Assembly (NCBI GenBank): GCA_018873245.2
Contig: JAEMBT020000009.1
Coordinates: 4,636,242-4,700,241, forward strand
DNA from: Archegozetes longisetosus
Lineage: Eukaryota; Arthropoda; Arachnida; Sarcoptiformes; Trhypochthoniidae
Direction of reading: 5' to 3'
DNA: 64,000 nucleotides
A program made the translations under genes and the position numbers. Below are positions 58,626 through 64,000 of this stretch, piece by piece. Numbering within the stretch: the stretch's first letter is position 1; every line of letters starts with the position of its first letter. A model generated the notes under the pieces. That model was given only the letters and a program-made list of their open reading frames with translations, searched no databases and was not told where the DNA came from.

Positions 58626-59665
58626 CACAATTCTTCCATAACACAATTCTTCCACACTTTTCAATTGATCACAGAATATAAGTGATGACCATTTCAAGTC
58701 GAATCGACCAACGAATAGTAACTATTGGTCATTTCTATATCAGATGACCTACGGGAAGCAACTAATGGCCATTTTCAATTAAGATGACCTACAGGAGACG
58801 AACGATGACCATTTTTAATTCAGACCACCTACGGGAAGCAACTGACGGCCATTTCTATATCAAATGATTTATGGGAGACGAATGATGACCATTTTTAATT
58901 CAGACGACTTACGGGAAGCAACTGATGGCCATTTCGATATCAGATGGCCTACGGGAGACGAACGGTGATCATTTTTAATTCAGGCCACCTACGGAAAGTA
59001 ACTGATGGCCATTTTCAATTCAGATGACCTACGGGAAGTAACTTATGGCTATTTTTATATCAGATGAACTACGGAAGGCAACTGATGACCATTTTCAATT
59101 CAGCCGACCTACAGGAAGCAACTGATGGCCATTTCGATATCTGATGGCCTACGGAAGAACAACCGATAAACATTTTCAAATCAGACGATCTACGAGGAGT
59201 AAGCGATGACAATTTTTATATCATATAAACCGAGAGGAACGATGACTATTTCCATCTCAGATAACATACGGGGAGTGACTGATGGTCATTTCTAAATCAG
59301 ATGAGCTATGGATGGCAATCGATGACCATTTTCAACTTAGATGACCTGTGGGAACTAACTGATGGCCATTTCTATATCAGATAAACTGCGAAAGGAAACC
59401 GATGACCATTTTCAATTCAGATGACATATGAGGAGTAACTGATAACCATTTCTTATGTTATTAGGCCACCAGTTGCCTTTAGTAGTTCATCTGATATAGA
59501 AATGGCCAATAGTTACTATTCGTTGATCAATTCGACTTGAAATGGTCATCAATTATATTCTGTGATCACTTGAAAAGTGTGAAAGAATTGTGCGTGGAAG
59601 AATTATGCTATGGTAGAATTGTGCCTGGAAGAATTGTGCATGGAAGAATTGTGCATGGAAGAGTT
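58620..59665. repeat. Tandem array of about 45-bp units bounded by inverted repeats
   Basis: Between about 58690 and 59460 a unit like GATGACCATTTTTAATTCAG plus ATGACCTACGGGAAGCAACT repeats roughly 17 times with 10-25% divergence. The two ends are inverted copies: ACACTTTTCAATTGATCACA at about 58650 pairs with TGTGATCACTTGAAAAGTGT near 59560, as do the GACGAATAGTAACTATTGG-type segments. Outside these, GGAAGAATTGTGC-like 13-15-mers repeat on both sides. No ORF is present. Probably a foldback-type or satellite-carrying element. Confidence 0.82.
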
Positions 59666-61869
59666 GTGTCACTCCCGGCTTAAGATTGAAAGGACAAATT
59701 TGAACACAACATTTTGTTAAATTCAGATTGAAAGAAAATCTCTTAATAAAACTTGAGAAATCATAAGTAAGAATTTTGATATCTTAAATTTACAAGTGCT
59801 AATAATGATTACCACAAGAAGTGTATAAAGGCGGTTTTACCAAAACTTTAGATTAGTCCGAATGTCGTTAAACATTAAATAGTTACAACTTAATATTAAT
59901 TAAGCTTAACTAATACAAACTATTTTTCCCGCTTTTCACGAACCTGATCGTTTATTACCGAATTCCCGAAATTACCAAATAATACCTTTAATTTCATGAA
60001 ATTAACTTAAAATCTCGACTATAACCCGCACTTTTAAATTTGTCTAAATTTCAACTATTGTAATCTCCATATAGACAAGATCTGCAAATTTGAGTAAAGT
60101 TTAAAATTTCGTTCAACTGATTTATTGTTATATTCAAGATACTAGTTATCTTCGACTCATATCTAGTTATGAATTTAATCAAAATTACACTTTTGTTTGT
60201 TCAAAATAAAACGGAAGTTAAATTGAATTATATCAAATAAGGTGTAAATGTGGCATCAAACCTTGCATTGTTTTCATTAAAACTTTTTCATGTTTAGTCT
60301 GCTCCTTTAAATTTGAACAAATTTTATTTTATGTCAATTGATTTCTGCTACTAAAAGTGCGATATGGGAAGAACTGAAGACTACTGTCGTCAATAATGAA
60401 CGATTTCGCTAAGAAAACGACGCTTCAAAGGATGACATGACAAAAGATGAATTATTCTACACTTTATGCAACATTAGATATAAGAGACAAGAAGGGTGTA
60501 AAGAACCGTGTTAAACACCACATTGCAGCGAAAAAGCAGCAGAACAGAATCACAATTTTACTGAAGAGAACCTCGAACTCTTTAGTGTTATAAATTACAA
60601 CAGTTTTCTACATGATATTTAATTACTTGTTAATAAATACATATCTTTTAGTTCTCAGAAAACCTAATTATAGATTCCAAATTATTAACAAAATATTCTA
60701 TTTTTAAGCATCAAAAATAGACTCCATTAATGAGCCAAAAGAAATTGATGCTTAAATAAATCTTAATTGTGTAATTAAAGCTCTGTTACTAAAAATAAGC
60801 CAGATCATAAAGTTTATAAACTCATTCTTGTTATGGTGAGCGTATAGTTTAATCCATTTTATCGTTCGTTATAACGGTAGTTCACTGTAATATATATTAT
60901 TGAATAACTACTGCAATAAACTTAGTAAATGAAATGTTTTTCACAAGTGTTGTGAAAGGTTGAATAAAAATATGAACATAATTAGCTTGTTCTAAATTAG
61001 GACTAAAGCTCTAAATTCTAAGATGAAAATATGTTTTTATGTTATTAAGTACATGAATAAAAAAATTGTTGAGTTCCAAAATTGAAATTAAAAACCAAAT
61101 TAAATTCCTTAATTCAAATTGATCAGACTTATCTTTTCAAAACATGGCAAATAACCCATTTAAATCAAGTGCACACTAGAAACATGAATTATATCTCAAT
61201 ATCTAAGATAATTTGGCGAACAAACTTTCAGATTCAATTTTTCACGTGTACTGACTTTATTTAGGTTATCATATTTCGAATTGACTCAATTTTAAATAAG
61301 TACAAATGTGTTTGATTATTATATTAAATTGATGATGAACTCTACTTCCAAAAAAGATATAAATATGTGCCATTAATGGTTAGCAGTTACATATTAAATT
61401 TTATCGAAATTGTGATCGATAATTTAAAAATTTTTGTTATTTTAAAATATTCTATCGCCATTATGCAATCGAAAAGATTAACTACAATTTTATCATTAAT
61501 AAGCTTTTGTGAGTATTTACTAGTAAAGACTTTTTCCTCAGTAAAATACACTAAATAAATTTGTCTCCTGTGAATAGATGGATTGATATTAGAATCGGCT
61601 AAAGGTATTTTTTATATTTTCTACAGCTAGTTTTGAATCTTCACTTTTAGTCATTATTTATTTTTGAATTATACTCTAACATAATGAAGTTTCATCTAAT
61701 CAGTTCATTTCATATAAATTTGATAGAACCCTATTTTATTTCAGTTCATTAACTAGCGTTCGCTATTAACCTTTCACCGCAACTGTAGGAGTGAAATGAT
61801 TCTGTTTTACTTAAAAATTCTCGATAAAACCAACCAAATCTAATTTCTTAAGAGTTTAGTTATTAGTCA
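59666..61869. other. AT-rich region, no supported gene
   Basis: A degraded coding-like stretch around 60360-60600 (SKDDMTKDELFYTLCNIRYK) is not recognised. ORFs at 61082-61264 and 61367-61558 look like chance in AT-rich DNA. Confidence 0.45.
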
Positions 61870-61871
61870 TA

Positions 61872-63105
61872 CAGTGGGCGTGATAAATATAATAACAACA
61901 AATTTAAGGATAAAATTTTAATAAAACAGTTAAGACATATTTTACTGTCAATTTACATGAATAGAACTTAGATATTATCACAAATTTTTTAAATATATGC
62001 ACCTATTCCTGAAAAATCTATAAAAACCGATTTTAAGGTGCACGATAAATATAACAATTAATAACATTCAATTATTTGCGTGATTAATAGTTAATTGGCT
62101 GTCCATTTTTCTTCAATACTTCTACTATGCGGTTCGTCATGGAATCCACTATATTTTTAAAGTTGATTCTCTGTGATTGAGTCCCACTTTCAGATAATTT
62201 CGGCCTGAAGTTTTGGAATCGAATTATATTGGCGTCCATTAACATAAATAAGGCGAACCGAGATACCCCATAGATTTTCTATTGAGTTTAAGTCTGGACT
62301 ATTAGCCAGTCTAAAACCCGTACATTATTGACCAGAAACCAGTTTCTGGTCATTTCTGAAAAGTGTATAAGGGTTTTATCCAATTCCGACCGCCAATAGC
62401 TTCTGCGGTAGGTAATAAATGCTCACCTAGGACTCGAATGTAGTTCGCTGAGTTTTGCTGATCATCAAACAATACAATAGCAGTTTTATCGCAAAGCCTG
62501 AAACTCGCCCTAACCATTACTGAATCACTGCCACTGGCTCTTAGTGAAAAGTATTAAGCCTCTTAGGCCATGCGAATAATATTGATTGCCATCGGGTCCA
62601 TCCAAATTAAACTTTTTCATCACTAAAGATAATTTCCTTCCATCTTGTATTCTTAACGACCTTTTCGGTGGCCCATTGAAGTTGATATTGAATATGATTC
62701 TTTGTAAGTTTCAGGCGGGACAACCTTTTTTCATAATTGAGTCCGGGGCATGAACTCATTATCTCTTGAACTCTTCTGGTGCTTAATAGGATCGGTTGGC
62801 TAACCCCGAGTTGGTTGGCCGATTGATCCCCCTTTTTGGCGTCATTAAGAAGGCCGCGTTCGGCCCGCGCATCAAATATTCTGCGTCTTTCAGAGCACAT
62901 TTTACGGCAGTAATTTTCCAGATACCTCAGATATCGGCTAATGACTGATTTGGGACGTCCGATCTTTTTCCCGATTTTTGTCGGACCTAGATTAAGGTCC
63001 CGATAGATCAATATTTGGTCTTTTTCAAAATCTTTAAATTGGAAGCGTTAAGGCATCTATTAATTTTTAACAAGTTTACTAATTGTCTCAATTAAAAAGG
63101 GTCAC
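61872..63105 (-). mobile_element. Tc1-like element with one recognisable terminal repeat
   Basis: The left end CAGTGGGCGTGATAAATATAA follows TA at 61870-61871 and resembles the CAGTGCGCGACATAA end of the Tc1 at 4104. A related internal word, GGTGCACGATAAATATAA, occurs at 62037. The matching right end is not found: a SINE starts at about 63106, directly beyond the transposase 5' region. Confidence 0.75.
62084..63051 (-). pseudogene. Tc1-like transposase, full length but frameshifted
   Basis: It runs from an ATG at 63051 (with a stop at codon 3) to the stop at 62084, about 322 codons in total. Blocks in order: helix-turn-helix (NLGPTKIGKKIGRPKSVISR), linker and second DNA-binding region (GVSQPILLSTRRVQEIMSS), first catalytic Asp (IIFSDEK), then a +1 shift into KFNLDGPDGNQYY. 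Further shifts follow, then the third acidic region (SPDLNSIENLWG in the appropriate frames) and a C-terminus with NIVDSMTNRIVEVLKKNG. About three indels and a few stops make it inactive, but it is the best-preserved Tc1 gene in the window. Confidence 0.88.
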
Positions 63106-63418
63106 TGGGGTGTAGTGGTCTGCGCATCGAGCTCCGGGGCGAAGGTCCCAGTTTCGATTCTCGCTGTAGCTATTCCCCTTTGATAAGACTTGCTGGCCAC
63201 ATGTTCAGGCTTATAACCTCCTTTAGGCTCTCTAATACCCTCTGTGTTTCATAAGACGTAAGAGTGCGGCGTCAGGAAGGGCATCCGGCCACAAAACTAC
63301 GCTCCAACCTCCAACCATTTCTCGTCCGACCGCCTTGTGGCGAAAAACTCACTCTGTAATTAGGCTCGAGTGAGTCTCCTGAAAGGGAGTTGGAAGTGCG
63401 ATATACGATATACGATAT
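63106..63418 (+). mobile_element. tRNA-derived SINE
   Basis: The first 70 bp look like a tRNA gene: an A-box-like TGTAGTGGTCTGCG and a B-box-like GGTCCCAGTTTCGATTC, without a foldable intact tRNA. The body follows, including GCGTCAGGAAGGGCATCCGG, a segment found near the 3' ends of several animal LINE/SINE families. The tail is a GATATAC repeat (CGATATACGATATACGATAT). This is an RNA polymerase III-transcribed retroposon, not a functional tRNA. Confidence 0.8.
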
Positions 63419-64000
63419 TAATTGTTTGAATTAGAGTTAAATATATCATGACTTACCTTAAATTCAGTTAAATTAACTTAAACACTAATATAATTTGTTT
63501 TTAGTCAAATTGTTATAAGCTGACTTATGTGTTTTTATATTTATTTCGCATCTTAAAATTGGTTTTGATTTTATTGTGCGCGCGTTTATCATGCTATCGA
63601 TCTGTAATCTCGAGACATTGTGCCCCTACATAATCCTTTATAAAGAAAAAATTTTGGCTGGAACTCGTTAATCCGTTTGAGTAATATTAAAATTTTCCTC
63701 TATTATAACTCTCGCGCTCACTGTATATCTGACTGAATGAGAAAAAATCTGACTAATCTAAAGGCTTATAACTTTATTTTTAACCCTTCGTCACAACTTA
63801 ACTTCTGAAAACGTAAAATTAACTGTGGGGTAAAATGTTACCCCACGTCTTCCACGCTTTATATCTGTTCCAGGTTAGTCCGGAATGTTTTCAGAATCAA
63901 AGTTAGTCCTTATTTTTAATGTTTTCATTAATTAATTAATTTAATTCTAGTTATTATCTGCTACAGCGTCATCAACTGTTCAATTGCTAGTAGCGACATT
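63419..64000. repeat. Second copy of the dispersed AACCCTTCGTCAC repeat
   Basis: From about 63725 to the window end the sequence matches 15300-15670 in part: AACCCTTCGTCACAACTTAAC, GTGGGGTAAAATGTTACCCCAC and GCTACAGCGTCATCAACTG in the same relative order, inverted with respect to most of the first copy. It runs off the window. Confidence 0.6.

Noticed and set aside
58690..59460. CRISPR-like or leucine-rich-repeat coding array
   Set aside because: The 45-bp units are continuous repeats without spacers, and no frame stays open through them.
61082..61558. Two 60-63 codon ORFs
   Set aside because: Composition matches AT-rich noncoding DNA and there are no domains or splice partners.
63106..63180. 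Possible tRNA gene (A- and B-box-like sequences)
   Set aside because: The arms do not fold into an intact cloverleaf, and the sequence continues into a SINE body and repeat tail.

Overview
The window is AT-rich eukaryotic nuclear DNA, and the gene families point to an animal. It holds spliced genes for CCDC93, an LMO7/LIMCH1/Smash-type LIM protein, BLOC1S1 and PARG, with introns from 50 bp to several kb. It is also full of animal-type DNA transposons: hAT, Tc1/mariner, Polinton, foldback elements and MITEs. The gene structures and transposon mix suggest an arthropod, possibly a mite or other chelicerate, but the species cannot be fixed from the sequence.

Layout. 1-19 kb is a transposon graveyard with one intronless gene inside it. 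A hAT transposase is interrupted by a solo-LTR-like insertion (1-1.85 kb). It is followed by a MITE, a P-element-like remnant and a Tc1 element that contains a hAT that contains a MITE (4.1-8.2 kb). A RING/TRAF-zinc-finger/ubiquitin-like gene lies at 10.05-10.85 kb. Next come a decayed Polinton polymerase (12.8-14.7 kb), an inverted Tc1 composite (14.7-16.1 kb) and a second inverted Tc1 pair carrying a deleted hAT and a MITE (16.6-19.1 kb). 20.07-21.61 kb is a two-exon PARG gene. 23-29.7 kb is dominated by inverted-repeat elements: a 0.7-kb palindrome, a foldback-like element with 137-bp tandem units, and a 1.9-kb element with arms of about 560 bp.

31.3-34.2 kb is CCDC93 (minus strand, seven exons). 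It is divergent from the LIM gene (plus strand, seven coding exons, 44.0-51.1 kb), with a 9.5-kb intergenic region between them that contains a 23-bp tandem array. BLOC1S1 (minus strand, three exons, 52.0-52.9 kb) converges on the LIM gene. 53.9-64 kb is again transposon remnants: hAT fragments, a CpG-rich MITE, a tandem array bounded by inverted repeats, a nearly complete but frameshifted Tc1 gene, and a tRNA-derived SINE.

The host genes do not form a pathway. CCDC93 (Commander/CCC endosomal recycling) and BLOC1S1 (BLOC-1/BORC endolysosomal trafficking) are both trafficking subunits, but they are not adjacent. Exon boundaries were inferred by eye from splice-site consensus, reading-frame continuity and protein homology recalled from family knowledge. 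No database search was run.
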